A stretch of 64,000 bases of DNA from Ailurus styani (GCA_002007465.1 LNAC01000065.1:1102570-1166569); one strand, 5' to 3'. Shown: positions 22,051 through 34,755, counted from the first letter of the stretch. Numbers and translations: made by a program. Notes: generated by a model not told the origin, from the letters alone.

Positions 22051-23330
22051 TAATGAGCCTCACTGGCCGTGTCTCCCTTTTGTATTTGTGGGAAGACTCT
22101 GCCGTCTGTCATGGAGAAAGCTCACACCCAAAGTTGCCCCTCCCCTGGAGATTGTCTTTCCGTAGTGCCTCCCCGAGGCTTCATCCTCATTGCTCTCATG
22201 CCGTACACTGACGGACAGGGCTTCAGCATGAGGCTCCTGATCCCTGAGGCCTGCATTATCCCCAGTCCAACACTGAGAGAGTAAATCTACATACTCATGT
22301 GGGGGAAGGGAAGCAAAGGAAAACTCATTGTCCTGATACATGCACTTGAGATGAACAAATCCTTGCTGTGCAAATCCTTGGTCTTTGTCTTCTGAGTGCT
22401 TGGACTGAATTGAATTGGTAATAGACTTTAAAAATCAAAAAATTTTAATACTAAAATTTTAAGTTGGTAACGTGGGTGGGAAGGCTTGGTGTGGGGTGTT
22501 TAGCCAATTCTGGGCTGGGGGGCGGGCACCCACTGTGGCTGACTGTGGTGTGTGTTCGGGGGCAGCTAGAGAGCACCTCCTGCACCACCACCGTCCACCC
22601 GGCCGGCCTCGAAGAGTCCAGGCCTGAGGCCCAGGCCCTAGCAATGCTCAGGTGCCTGGGGCAAGGGGCCTGCTCGCCTTCACTCCCATCCTTGGTGGCC
22701 CTTCACGGGGACCACTCGGACACATTCTGCTTCAGGCCAGGCAGCATCTCGTGGTTCCTTCTTGGCATGTGACCCAGGCTGGCTGCCCCCAGCGCCTCTA
22801 GCTCTTGAATCTTTCCTGGGTCTGTTCCTGCTATGGGCTTCTGCAGGGGTGATCCTCTACAGTAAGCCTGCTGTTTGCACTTAGTGCAGGGCAGTTTCGT
22901 GTGGCTAGATCAGGTCACCTGCTCTGTCTTCCCTCCTGCTGTGCGTGCACGTGCCCGTGAGGCCGTGGAATGTGGGGGATCGGCCCCTGTCGGCAGTTAC
23001 AGCTCTCCTGTAAGCCGGGCACTTTTCAGGGCACAGACCCAATAATACCAGCTTCCATATACCCAGCACAGTCTCTGTTCATTCCCTTAACCCTGTGAAG
23101 ACAGAGTACTGTCCCCATTGTACGTGCCTGCTCCATAGGATGGTGAAGGGGATTCAAAGAATTAATATGTGAAGTGCTTTCACCACCAGAAATGCATCAG
23201 ATAAAAGCAATTTTATTTTAAATTGATTGGGGAGATTCGAACAGCTGCAGATTGTAATGGCAATACGTATGGTGCCTAACCCATATCTAATACTGATTTA
23301 GAAACATGAATCTGTTTACAGGATGGATTG
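22051..23330. other. No recognisable gene
   Basis: Moderately GC-rich at 22.5-22.8 kb. Possible weak L2/MIR text occurs at 23040-23160. Overlapping 60-102-codon frames have no family motif. Confidence 0.35.
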
Positions 23331-23334
23331 TGTA

Positions 23335-24180
23335 TTTAGTAAGTGAATATTTATTGAGAACCTGCTATGTGTCAGGCACTCTTCTAGGTGCTTTAGCGAC
23401 ATCACGGAAGAATATCAAAGATGACTGCCCTTGTGAGACTTCAGTTGGAGCAGGCAGATGGATGGTGAACAATAAAGGAGTAAATTGTGTAGTATATTGG
23501 AATGTTGTGGGTACTGTGGAAAAGGAAAAAGAGCGGGGCACGGGGAGTGCAGGGGAGAGGGGCAGCTTGCTCTGTTAATCAGTGAGCCTCGTTTGTGTTT
23601 TATGTGCACGGCCACAGCACTAGTCATTCAGCGGATATTTCCCAAGTGCCTACCATGTGCTGCATCCTGCAGCTGTGGCAGTGAACGGGGTGGACGAGGT
23701 CCTTTTCCTCCTGGAGCTTACTTTCTGGTGGGCAGAGTGGACAGTGAAGAGGCAGGCAAACACACGTGCTAATGGCAGGTTGTGATAGGTAGTATGAAGG
23801 AAGACAAGGCATGGTGAGGGCAGGTGACAGTAGGATCAAAGACAGACAGGGTGGTCCCTCCAGGATGACATCTGAGCTGGGCCTGGAGCATGAGAGTGAG
23901 CCAGCCATGGGCAGCCCTGGAATCGGTGTGTTTAAAGACCCCAGGGCTGGAAGAGACTTGGCAGGTGGAGTAAGCAAGGGGAGGCCTGTGTGGTGAGCAC
24001 AGAGAGTGGGATGGAAGGGAGCAGCCAAGTCGAGAGAGAGTGGACCGGACCAGTGGACCACACCGGGCCTCATAGGCCAGATCGAAGGGTCTGGATTTTG
24101 TGCTGACTTCAGGGGAAATCCACCGAAGCGTTTTAAGCAGGGGTTGGCTTGATCTCATTTGTGTTTTTAAAAGATCGTCC
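23335..24180 (-). repeat. Antisense L2-type repeats, two consecutive copies
   Basis: One copy starts at GAATATTTATTGAGAACCTG (23345) and a second at GGATATTTCCCAAGTGCCTA (23633). The second continues through GGAGCTTACTTTCTGGTGGG and GGGGTTGGCTTGATCTCATT. The minus-strand frames of about 150 codons across here are repeat-derived shadows. Confidence 0.6.
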
Positions 24181-26750
24181 CATGTACCGCATGACGCATG
24201 GACTACATAAGCAGTTCTCTCCAAAGCCACCAGCTGAGCAGGACACGGTCAGTCCTCCAGCTGGTTCCAGCCAGCACTCACTGAACCCCACTGTGTGCCA
24301 AGCACTGTTCTTCGCACTGTGTGCTGTGGCCCTCACTCCTCCCTGCCCAGCTTCTGGCTCATCCAGAAAGAACCAGTGTAAACTGTGATTCCTTATCGTG
24401 TGGTCCCCAGAAAGCTGGGGTGCGGAGGGAGCAGGGGCTGGAGAGAGAGGGTGCCATGAGGAGTTGGGTTTAGATAGTTTAATGCCAAAGCCGCAGTTGG
24501 TGTTTGGTCCGTTTCAGGATGACCCATCCTTATGACTGGCCGGAGGGTCATTCTTGTTCAGTAGCCAGAATATCTGACAGTTCTTCCCTCTGCCCTTCCC
24601 AAGAGGAAGCAGTCCACTGAGAGGAACAAGGCCATTAAATCAGTTGGCCCTTTAGGCTCACAAGAAAATGGTATTTGATTTTTGAAAGCCACTCTTGATG
24701 GTAAGCTCACCCAAAACTGAGATGTTTCAGAGGACAGGAACCCTGTCCCTGGTCATTTTGGTAACTCGGTCCCCCTAGCTTTCAGATTAAAAACACCTTC
24801 CACATCAGGGACTCCGAGTGTCAGCGGAGCTTGGCTGAGATGAGGAACGAGCACAGCACTGGAGGGCTTCCGAGGTAAACACTCGAAGCCAGTTGGCCGG
24901 GTTTCTTAGGCAGGTATGTGGGCAAGCTCGATCCCGAGGCGAGCCCAAGGTCCATGGGCTACCCTGAAACACTGCTGTGTTTGAAAAAGAAGAAGAAGCC
25001 AAGGACCTTTTCCCCCTTTCACCTTTCCAAACAAGCAGCCTGAAATATTTAACTGAGCCCATTGCATCATTCATGAATCTGATAATACTCGTTCTTACAA
25101 TCAATATGCACGCAACTACAAGTCTAGAGACCAGATGTTTACCTTTTCAAAGTAATATATTCAGGTAAGGTTGTTCAAGCCAACCTCTCTCTGTCGAGTA
25201 TACCCTGGCAGCTTTCTGATGTCAGCCTTTCGAACGGCTTGAATTCCAGTTGAAGTGAGCTTTCCTTACCTGACAATGCCTTCTCAAAGCTGACAGTTTC
25301 AGTGCATCAGAGTCTGACAAATGCAGCTCTTCTCTACCCCCTTCGGACTGCATTTAGAAAAGAAATCAAGGGGATTTTCCTTTTCCTGGACACAACCATA
25401 CTCTATAAAGGGCTTCTCTTGTGTAATCTGTTTTTGAGATCTGATGCATACGTTTCTGACACCTTGTCATGTGAGAAGGTCTGACGTAGTCACCCAATGT
25501 GACTATGAGAAAGTGGGCTGCAAAGATGCGTGCGGGATGGGGCACCGGGACCGCTGAAGCCGTGTCCTCTGTCCGCACGCTTTCTGCCGGGCCTCGCAGC
25601 TTCCGCTTCAATATGGGCCCCACACTGCCCCAAAATGGACTGTGCATTTAACTTTTGCAGGATTCGAGGTCAGTATCCTAATATAGTGTGGTTTTTTTTT
25701 TAGTTGGGTATTATTTCTAAGTTTCTTTTTATAGAAGAAGATGTGCAGTAGAGAGAAGCGAAAGTTGCTTTGTTGATTCAGTTTTATTGTTATGTACGTT
25801 AGGAATTGAGTGGCTGATATGCTACAAGAGGGCTCTTGGCCTTTGCCTCTGATCAGATTTGGAAAAATGGGCTTAGTCTGGCCCAGGAGAGTGGCCTTAA
25901 CTCAAGGTAGCATTACTTCACTCATTGTCGGGTCTTAAAGATGTACTAATAAAAGTACACCACATTTTATTAGCAAGCCCTATAAAGTTCTACATGATAG
26001 CTGTGTTGTTGATTAATAACTTAAAGAAGTTTTCCAAGATTTTTTTTTTTGGCACCATGAGAGTTAAAAAGTTTATATGGATACTCTCACTTTAAGTTTT
26101 TTGACTTCTGTGTGTTTCAGTAAAGTTGCCTTGACTGATTGGGGACGGAAGATTTAGTTAAGCTGGAAATACAGGGAGTCAGTTGCCCAGATCATTGCTA
26201 AGAATTGTTTCCCTATTTTCAAGTTCATTCACAGAGTAAGTGGACCAGTGCTTAAAAGGGTCTCCAGGATCTAATGGGGAGGGAGCCAATTTGATAGGTG
26301 AATGGATAGAATCGTATGGGCACACAGCATAATGTGACCACGCTAACCTTTGAGATTTGGAAGGCAGGAATACAAGCAGTGCTAGATTGTTCAAATGAAA
26401 GAGAGGTGGAGGTCCTGCAAATCCAGGAATGGTTTTCACCTACGTACGGAGAGTCTGGTGGGACTGTGGGTCCCCCTGGCTTTTCAGCCATGCTCAGACT
26501 CTAGAGACGCTTAGTAACCACGTCAGGCTTGGGCTAGTAAAGGTAGCTATAGAATGTGTATCTGTGTGACTGTGGGTGTGTCCGTCTGTGTTTCTCCATC
26601 CCTTGGCCTCTCCTCCTCTGGGGATTTCTGCTTCGTATTTTACCACATTTTCATCCACCGTGTCCCTAGTTCTTTTAGGCCTGTATCTGATTTATTTTGG
26701 GTAGAATAATTTTTAAATAATATCTTTAAAAATCATTTTGAACATTTTCT
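24181..26750. other. 2.6 kb without recognisable gene or repeat
   Basis: No SINE, L1, MIR or gene was recognised. Repeat-poor sequence in such a repeat-rich window could mean constraint, especially 24960-25350, but that is inference only. Confidence 0.4.
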
Positions 26751-26982
26751 TGTAGGTTAGAACAGCATTTCCCAAACTTGTTGGTCCTAGGACCCCCTTA
26801 CACTCTTATAAATCATGGAGGACCCAAAGAGCTTTTGCCTATCAGAGTTATAAATCTGTCAATATTTGCCATATACAGAATTTAAAAGGAAAACTTAAAA
26901 AACAATTAACTCATGAAAAATGACTATAGTAAGCCTTGTTGCATGATAAAATGACATTTTATTTTTTAATTTTTTAAAGTGG

Positions 26983-27189
26983 TTTCTTTTTTTTTTTTTT
27001 TCTCTAAGATTTTATTTATTTGACAGAGAGAGAGACAGCAAGAGAGGGAACACAAGCAGGGGGAGTGGGAGAGGGAGAAGCAGGCTTCCTGCTGAGGGGG
27101 ATCCCGATGCAGGGCTCAATCCCAGGACCCTGGGATCATGACCTGAGCCAAAGGCAGACGCTTAATGACTGAGCCACCCAGCCCCCCTG
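26983..27189 (-). mobile_element. Can-SINE inside the hAT relic
   Basis: A T-run and AAGATTTTATTTATTTGACA at the left, GAGCCACCCAGCCCCCC at the right (head complement). AAATGAC at 26949-26955 and 27190-27196 may be the target duplication, with the T-rich stretch between 26956 and 26983 being tail. Confidence 0.88.
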
Positions 27190-27710
27190 AAATGACTTAT
27201 TTGAAAAAATAACTGTCCTTGAACTAAAAAAAATATAATGAGAAGAGTGGCAAATGTATAACGTTTAGCTTGATAGAAAGCTGGATTTTCCTATCAGCTT
27301 CTGAATTCAGTGGCAAGTATGTTGTTGAAGTATGTAAAGAAAACCTAGCCTCATACAAATAGGGAGTTGGAAAGGGGAGAAGTTGTCTAATAGCTTTTTC
27401 AGTTACTTGTGGATATTTTTTGATACTACACCAAAACTTGACAGGTAGGTGGTTTTTTAAGATTAGTCACAACATAGAACTTGAAACCGTAGCAATGTGC
27501 CAATCTTCCAGACTCATTGCATGCTATCCAAAAATCACATTCGTTAACATTACCACTGACCTCATTAGACAAATCATTATGTATTGAGAAGCATAGAGCT
27601 CATGGTGGTGGATACTAAAGTTTATGTTAACCACCAAGTTTTCCAAAATTGTAATTTTCCCGAAAGTCAAATTTTTGACTTAATAAATGACAATAAATGG
27701 CCACTTCCTT

Positions 27711-27903
27711 GAGGGACACCAGGGTGGCTAAGTCAGTTAAGCATCCAGACTCTTGAGTTCAGCTCAGGTCATGGGATCGAGCCCCATGTTGCCCATGCAG
27801 CAGGGAGTCTACTTGAGATTCTCTCTCTCCCTCTCCCTTTGCCTCTCCCACCCCCACACACTCACTCTCTTTCTCTAAAATAAATCTTTAAAAAAAAAAA
27901 GAG
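27711..27903 (+). mobile_element. Can-SINE inside the hAT relic
   Basis: Diverged head GAGGGACACCAGGGTGGCTA, CT-rich body, tail CTCTAAAATAAATCTTTAAA plus poly-A. Confidence 0.88.
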
Positions 27904-28403
27904 AGAAGCTCACTTAGTTCATTTTCAAGTAATGTTTGCCCAGATGTCCACATCCAAATAGCCATAGTTTGTCACTCGTCTTTTCATGTAAAAATGGTGT
28001 TCCATGAAAAAAAGTTTGCTAATTCAACTCACAGCTCCAAGAACCACCCAAGTGCTTTTCCTTAAGGTAGTCATTGTTTTTTCAGTATGCGCTGATAGTC
28101 TTTTGTGTGTGCCTCCCATTTTATCACACAGAACAGTAAAAAGGTGTATATCCAATAGTCAAAAGATCTGATAAAGTTAATAATTTTTACTTTTTCATTT
28201 GGGTATTTACTGGCTTCCTGTTTGCCGCAGCATCAGCTCTTTTACCCCTCATTGCTTTTGTACTATTGACGCACATGTCAGCATAGTGGGGGAAGAAAAG
28301 CAAATGACATCTGTGTGTTATTTTGAAAATTGTTTTGCCCTCATGAGCCTGACCAAAGGGTCTTAGGAGACTCAAGGTCCATGAAACACTTTGAGAACTG
28401 CCA

Positions 28404-29109
28404 GCTTAGAGGGAATCTAGGGGAAAAATGGACAGGAATTCATCTTTATATTTCTAATAAAGGAAGAGAGTTAATTTTGCTCTCTGTAGAGTAGAATTTG
28501 GGTTCATCTGGTTCTCATTTTTAAAGCTTTAAATCAGGAACTTTTCTAAGCACAATGTGTAATTTAAGCCATTCACTATTCAGGGTCTGAGGGGGCAGTT
28601 CCCCTCGCTCCCTGTCAACATTATCAACAGTATACTGTACCCCGTAGTGTCAGGAGAATAGAGATGGGTTAGATTGACCCGGCATTCGAGGAGCAAGCAG
28701 GGAAGGATATAAACGTGAACAAATGCACAACACTGCTTAATGTTATAACACATGTTATAATAAAGATAGCCAAAATCTAGAAATTCCAGAGGACGGACGC
28801 TGCCCAGATGAGCAGTCACCTGAGATGAGTAAGGTTGAAGAATTGCCAAGCAGAGAAGATAGAGGCTGGGATAGAAAAAACTCAAGAGGAAATATAATTT
28901 TTCTCCTAGAGCTTTTATACAGATGTAATTTACAAAATCTTCCAAAGTTAGGAGAGAGGTAACCGTGGCTAGGGAGTATGCGAGCTGTGCATGTTAATGG
29001 GCACATTGGTGTGGGGGAGGGGAAGCCAGGATGGAGAAGGGGCTTCTGCTTTGTACCTTAATACACTTCTGTACTGTTTGAATATTTCACCATGAGCATA
29101 GACTTCCTT
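28404..29109. other. Unassigned sequence
   Basis: No gene. The 121-codon minus-strand frame at 28580-28945 looks membrane-like (rich in Leu/Tyr/Phe) but has no motif, and a second overlapping frame runs in a different phase. The end (TTCTGTACTGTTTGAATATT near 29070) recalls an old interspersed repeat that I cannot name. Confidence 0.35.
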
Positions 29110-29298
29110 TTTAAAGATTTATTTATTTGAGAGAGAGAGAGTGCAGGGAGGAAGGGCAGAGGGAGAGGGAGAGAAACCCCAACAGACTCCGCTCTGAGCA
29201 CAGAGCCCAACTCAGGACTCATCTCACAACCCTGAGATTAGTACCTAAGCCGGAACCAAGAGTTGAATGCTTAACCAACTGTACCACCCAGGCGCCCC
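29110..29298 (-). mobile_element. Can-SINE, minus orientation
   Basis: TTTAAAGATTTATTTATTTG to CCACCCAGGCGCCCC. No clear target duplication. Confidence 0.9.
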
Positions 29299-29569
29299 TA
29301 TTTTAGTTTTTTTTTTAAAGCTACTTCATTCTAAAAGCTAGTGAAGAAAGGGTAATTTAATCGTCAAAAGTATCTTATTTAAGTGCTCACCTTTGCATTA
29401 AATATACATGTGTTTATTAGGGAAGATTAGAGTATGGCAGGAGACAAAAGCAGCAGAAAATCCTAAATATATGAATTAACTAGAATTTCCCAATGGCATT
29501 TGTGTAAAGTGTAATTATAAAGTATGTTTATCATATAGTTATAAAATTCTTAAAAGCATTTTATATACT

Positions 29570-29960
29570 TTTAAGTACATTTTATGTAAATATATACATA
29601 TGTACTTAGTACTATAATATGGAATTTTATATCTATATAGATGCTTATATTTTGTATATGTATATATACAGATTTTTGTGTATATATATATATATGTATC
29701 TGTATATTTGTATATATATGTAAATAGAGGGTGACCATTCCTTTTTTTTCCCCATGTACTAAACCAGTATATACCTGTTTCTCCAGCATAGTCATTAGTT
29801 GCATCCCTTTTCTCTCTCAAGTGTCCTGTTTTAGATACTGAATTATGTGTTCACCCTGTATTTTTATATGTATATACATTTATAAATGTATGACTATGTA
29901 AATATTTTTATATAGCATATGCTCATGTATTTATAAAGTCACACATTTATTTGTACATAC
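29570..29960. repeat. AT-rich low-complexity region (TATATA/TATG words)
   Basis: Dominated by TATATA, TATGTATAT and related words on both sides of 29725-29860. Open frames full of Tyr/Ile here are artefacts of the repeat. Confidence 0.85.
29725..29860. mobile_element. Small non-autonomous DNA transposon (MITE-like)
   Basis: The left end TAGAGGGTGACCATTCC and right end TGTGTTCACCCTGTA are inverted (TA-AGGGTGA-C). Antisense text AACAGGACACTTGAGAGAGA also recalls an old mammalian element with such ends. 136 bp, no coding capacity. Confidence 0.5.
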
Positions 29961-31070
29961 ATGTGAATACATGCATATGTGTATTTATGTATTTAGAAGA
30001 TATATGTTAAAGGCTTTTTATAGCTCAAATGCAAACTCAGGAAAATAGTAACGTAAGTCAGACAACCATCGTTATCTAATTATAAATTATTTTAAAAGAA
30101 GTGTAGGCCCATGAATATTTTTCATCTGTAACATTTTTATTAGCCTTTTTCATGCTTATCTATTCCGTCTTGGTGATACTTCTGAGAATAATGAATTTAT
30201 TGCATGAAACATGCTTTTTAGAAAACAGTGTAGCAAGTTAAATGTAAATTAAATCTCATCCTCCCATCTTATATTTCTTTTTCTGAGGTCTTTTGTGGGC
30301 TTTCCATTGGCAGGAACTCCTAAAGCTTCAGTATTAAGTTACTCTCTGCAAAGAAATACAGTAGAGGAGGTCACTTTAACTTTTTTAAGTCAAGAATACT
30401 ATTTTTGGTGAGGATGACTGCCCCCAACACACAAAAGCTCATTTATAAGTCTTAATTTTGATTTTTGGAGATATCTTTAAAGTAAGTATGTCTGATAAGA
30501 TCTGTGGGTGTAATGTTATTTCATGTGCTGTTCTTATCAGTCGCAACAAAGGAAACCAGCTAAAGGGGCCAAGCTGGTCATGTGACAGTGAGAAGCCACT
30601 TGGCGGTAAGTGCCTGGGCCAGCAGCATGTGACCGGAGGTGACCGTGATGAGGGGACACAGCTACCAGGCACCCAGTCCTTCTGGCCAACCATTGTTGCC
30701 CACTCTTCTTATTGTTAAAGAAAAGATATATTGATTTTTATGTTAAATCTTACTCTTTTCAACATCAGCCCAGTTTTTCAAAAACATGGTTCCAAAGACG
30801 AGGTTGGCCAGACAAAACCTGTGGGAACCAGATTTGCCTGCGGTCCTCTGGTCTGCAGACTTCAGACTCATTTCTCAGTTGCCCTTTGGACACGTAGGAT
30901 GTGGCTTTTAGCTGTAGCAGCTTCTGAGGCGATCAGGTGACTAATGTCGGGAGGCAGTTCATGTGGCAGGCGCTGGTAGGCTCGAGAGGCGGGTGCTAAG
31001 AGTCTGAAAGACCTTAACATGCATCTTCAGCAACTTTCACCGCTTCTCCAGCCTGCATTTGCAGTTCGGG
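29961..31070. other. No recognisable feature
   Basis: AT-rich on the left, mixed on the right. No gene recognised. Confidence 0.35.
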
Positions 31071-31079
31071 ACTCTTTGT

Positions 31080-31400
31080 TTTAAACTCTTACCGTGACTT
31101 TTGGATTATAAACTTCTTGAGGGCATGAAACTCTGTGCCTCTTTCTGAGTGAAATTCTCTTTGCCCCCTTTGTTTCTATCTGCAGAGCTAATAAATTCTA
31201 CCCTCAAGATCCAGTCAGTGGCGCTTCCTCCTGAAGAGCTTTGCCGAGCTCTTCCCTATGCCTTCCCTTGCCCCCACCCCCAAGCTGCTCCCCAACTCCC
31301 ACTGTGTTCTCCTGACCTGCCTGCCTGTCTCTGTGACCCTGCACACGCATTGTGTGTCTTTGTTGTCCAGCGTTTTATAAACACATCTTATTTCCCTTGC
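31080..31400 (+). repeat. L2-like fragment, sense
   Basis: AACTTCTTGAGGGCATGAAA is the L2 'agctccttgagggcaggga' block. CTTCCTCCTGAAGAGCTTTG and later text also fit L2, though the order suggests two pieces. Confidence 0.5.
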
Positions 31401-31503
31401 CACACCACAAACTTTGAAGGCAGAATTTTTATTTCTTTTATGGCAATGGGGTTTTATTGTCAGCCGCCTGGGCCTGGTTCTGGCTGGTTGATAAAAACTA
31501 CTT

Positions 31504-31640
31504 GGGGTGCCTGGGCATCTCATTGGGTTAAGTGTCTGACTCCTGATTTCAGCTCAGGTCTTGATCTCAGGGTTGTGAGTTTGAGCCCTGTGGGGCTCCG
31601 TGCTGGGTGTGGAGCCTACTTAAATACAAAGCAAAAACCT
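31504..31640 (+). mobile_element. Short tRNA-Lys-like Can-SINE
   Basis: GGGGTGCCTGGGCATCTCAT, TTGTGAGTTTGAGCCCTG, GGAGCCTACTTAAATACAAA. Flanks AAAACTACTT and AAAACCTACTT form an imperfect target duplication. Confidence 0.85.
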
Positions 31641-31744
31641 ACTTTGAAGAGCCTCTGAGACAAGGCAGGAAACTTGTGTCTTTTGAATTTGGTATCACAT
31701 GAATATATTCTTTATTTACTAAATAAATATAAAAATGCATATGG

Positions 31745-31890
31745 ATTCTGGGGTCTTGGCCCTGCTGTTCTAAACCAGAATTTCTATGGGAGCAGGGGAG
31801 AAGGAAATCTATAATCCTGTACTATTCTAAAGTTTTCCAGGTGATTTCGATGCATAGCCAGGTTTGGGAACTACTATCCTAAAGCAGAGA
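31745..31890 (+). repeat. MER5A-like hAT fragment
   Basis: AACCAGAATTTCTATGGGAG, TTCCAGGTGATTTCGATGCA and CCAGGTTTGGGAACTACT match the 3' half of MER5A. Confidence 0.6.
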
Positions 31891-32224
31891 GTAGGTATTC
31901 AGGAAGTATCTGTTCAAAGGAAGAATGAACTCTTGTCTACCTATAACATTTAGCCTGATGCCTTGTACTTAACAGTTGTTCTGTAAATATTAGTAGAGGG
32001 AATGAAAGTCTATTTTGAGTTCAGATACCTGCGCCCCCCCATCCCACTTTCTTAGCTGGGGTGGGGCCATGTTCATGCCGCCCCCTCTCACTCTGTCTGG
32101 GTGGGCAGCTTCTTGGCTGGACCATGGGTAGCCAGCTTGCCCCTCCCTCTGATCCTGCCAGCACACTGCAGTCTGAGCGATTGGGGTGTGTGTGTGTGTT
32201 TTAGCTCACATCTGGTTATGACTT

Positions 32225-32765
32225 TCAGTGGTTCCCTCTTATCCGCAATATAAAATTTACTGTTAGGAGTACTTTAGAGCCTTTAGGATCTGGTCTGACC
32301 CTTCCTTTCCTGGACCCTGTCATTCAGCAGAAAGGTGCTGAGGCTTCTCGTGTGCCTGGCACTGCTGAGGACACCAGGGACAGAGCAGTGTGCACACCCT
32401 CTCCTCCCATCACACAGACCCACTTCTCAGTCCCCAAGTGCAGTCCACCCTTTCATCATTTTGCATTGCTTTGCCCATGGTGTTCCTTCTGCTTAGAATG
32501 CTTTTCCCACACCCCTGTTTCACTTATTGATTGATGTCAAGCTCTCCAGGGCCCCTATAAATAATAAGTTGGCACTTCATCTTTTAACACTTTGTACATA
32601 CCTTTAGTATGAGGCCTACTGTTACGGATTCCAGTGATTAGTTGACAGTTCTCTTTCTTCTACTAGACTCTGAGCTCCTTGAGGATAGAGACTTGTCTCA
32701 CATGCGTCAGTTTCTCTAGCTCTGAGCCCCGTGTCTGACCATGTTAGGCATTAATGTATGTGCTG
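32225..32765 (+). repeat. L2 LINE 3' region, sense
   Basis: Ordered L2 blocks: TTTAGGATCTGGTCTGACCC, TGCTTAGAATGCTTTTCCCA, CTCTGAGCTCCTTGAGGATA, CTCTGAGCCCCGTGTCTGAC. A short antisense-like piece at 32325-32395 (GTGTGCCTGGCACTGCTGAG) interrupts it. Confidence 0.65.
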
Positions 32766-32769
32766 AGTA

Positions 32770-34440
32770 GAATTGACGCAAGAGTCAAGTTTTTATGTAT
32801 GTGCCAAGAAGGCAAATCTAAGTGCTACATAGTCACTATGATTTTAAAAGGATTCCTGCCACACAATGGTAGATAGTTCCCTTTTTGAACAGTGTCATAC
32901 TTGGATATTCCAAAGTTAGGATGTGCTAATGAGATATAAAACGATACTTCCTTTTTATATGTGTTATTCTGTGAATGTGATTAAGATATTCTTAGATGGT
33001 AACAGCTAGCCTTTTACTAACCCTCCTAACTGAACAATCTAAGCAAAGAATCATGCAGTCCTACAGAAGTGGGTGGGGCTTATCATCGAACAACTCAGAG
33101 GATTAGCCTGATGTGAAATACTGTATTCCCCAAGTGGAGGTGGGGCCTCGTGAGGGTTTCAGAGTGCTGTGAATTGGAGTGTTTTGGAAGAAGCAGTAGT
33201 TTTGAGGTGGAAGGACAAAATAGATGTCAGCATGGAACTAAGTCAAGATGGAAACCACCATTTAAAACCATAGTATGTTTTTTCCCAGATCTAAGACTAC
33301 CCAGTCAGCCGGATAAAGAATGGAAGTAATGTATGGGCTTCAGAAAAGCCAAACAGGCTAAGAATGAATGAGTTAGAAGAGAAGGTGGAGTCTACAGGGG
33401 CCCAGAGCCGAGACCCCAAGGCGGGCAAAAGAGACATCAGTCAAATATGTCATTTATCTATAACCAGTGAAGGATAGAGTCCCGCTGTCCGTTCAGGGGT
33501 GTAGAGGAAGCTGAAGACTCCAGTTCATTTAATTTCATTTTTATTCATAGACTTAACTCCTTCACACTTCTAGGAAAGATTCTTGGACGATTACAACTAA
33601 AGGCAGGGTAAATAAGAGTAGAAGAGGTAATGTTAAAGAAAATGAGACAATAGTCACACCAGAAACCCAGGGTAACAGTAGCACAACTGGTGATGGTGAG
33701 AGTTAGTTCTAAGCTTCCTTGTCTTGGGAATAGAAGAATTTGTTAGTAGTCATGTAGTTTTTCCAATGGCTAGATGAGATCAAAGAATTAATCAAATGGA
33801 TCCTAAAGTATAAAGGGCACTAAATAACATAATGGGCACAACTTACAATAGCTTTAGAAAAGGGTAAAAAGAAATTCATTACGTGGCCATCTGGTCTCCA
33901 TGACTGAATGAATGCCATGGGCTAAAGTTGGGACTCCAGTGCTCAGAAGACCTCACCCCTGGGAGCCAGAGAGGTTTCTTCAAGCCTGGCCACTGTCCGG
34001 ACATCACTTGGCAAGAGAGAGAGAGGCTGGAGGAATAGCTGCTCAGTATGGCCTTCAGACCAGAGGGAGGTTTGGGGTTTTAACTGCAGGAGCGATCTGT
34101 TAGTGTATAGTGAAATTAGTTTAGTGAGTTGCCATTAACATTTCTTAAATGAGAGACGATGGAAGAGGACAGAATACATCGAACGTAGTGTACGCACTAA
34201 TGTTAAGTTTTAATTTTTGTGTCTTAGATCCCTATGTACCATATATTTCTTATATAATATTCTGTCCCTCATTAAAATATTAGTTGGTAGGCTCTGGCCA
34301 TCCCAGGCTTATGGTACAAAATATATAGAAAGAATAACAAGAATCGGGCTCCGGGAAGAACAGAGATAAGATCCTTGAACCAGAACAAGAGCCACTAAAT
34401 TGCCTTTAAATTGTACTAATTTAAGAACCTGTGACTAGAC
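32770..34440. other. 1.7 kb without recognisable gene or repeat
   Basis: Nothing identifiable on either strand. It lies upstream of the ZBTB38 coding exon and is probably intron. Confidence 0.4.
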
Positions 34441-34444
34441 TCAG

Positions 34445-34755
34445 TATTTTTTATTGAAATACAATTAACATACAGTGTTATATTAGTTTTGGGTATATAA
34501 TGATTCAACAATTCTATACATTGTTCAGGGCTCATCACGATAAATATATGCTTGTTTCCCTTTATCTAGTTCACCCCTCCTCTGTCACCCCTTGTCTGTC
34601 AGTGCACACGTGGGCTGCCTCCATATCTTGGCTGTTGCAAATAATGCTGCAGTAAACATAGGGGCTGCATATATCTTTCCAAATTAGTGTTTTCATTTCT
34701 TTGGGTAAAGACCCAATAGTGGAATTACTGATGCTGGGACAACTGGACAGCTACA
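34445..34755 (-). mobile_element. L1 3'-end fragment, antisense
   Basis: TTATTGAAATACAATTAACA, then TGCAAATAATGCTGCAGTAA and GACCCAATAGTGGAATTACT are antisense L1 3' sequence. It meets an opposite-orientation L1 fragment at about 34760. Confidence 0.8.

Larger units (their letters stand above)
26763..28403 (-). mobile_element. hAT DNA transposon relic with antisense transposase
   Basis: The ends are imperfect inverted repeats: CAGCATTTCCCAAACTTG at the left and the complement of CACTTTGAGAACTGC at the right. Read on the minus strand, 28140-28081 gives LCDKMGGTHKRLSAHTE, close to the conserved segment of hAT transposases related to the domesticated ZBED5/FAM200/SCAND3 proteins (LYCDEMGS-HK-LLLHTE type). 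The next bases continue in frame with a TTLRKSTWVVL segment before a stop. The frame is full of stops and shifts, so it is a dead copy. Two Can-SINEs (26983-27189 and 27711-27903) inserted into it later. Family assignment is from memory; the group is Charlie/Tip100-like. Confidence 0.8.

Noticed and set aside
23624..24230. Overlapping minus-strand frames of about 150 codons
   Set aside because: They lie in antisense L2 repeats and overlap in different phases with no motif.
28580..28945. 121-codon membrane-like minus frame
   Set aside because: Hydrophobic composition follows from AT-rich sequence; no signal peptide, no motif, and a competing frame overlaps.
31149..31658. 169-codon frame on the plus strand
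   Set aside because: It runs from an L2 fragment through a Can-SINE; the C-terminal half is SINE translation.
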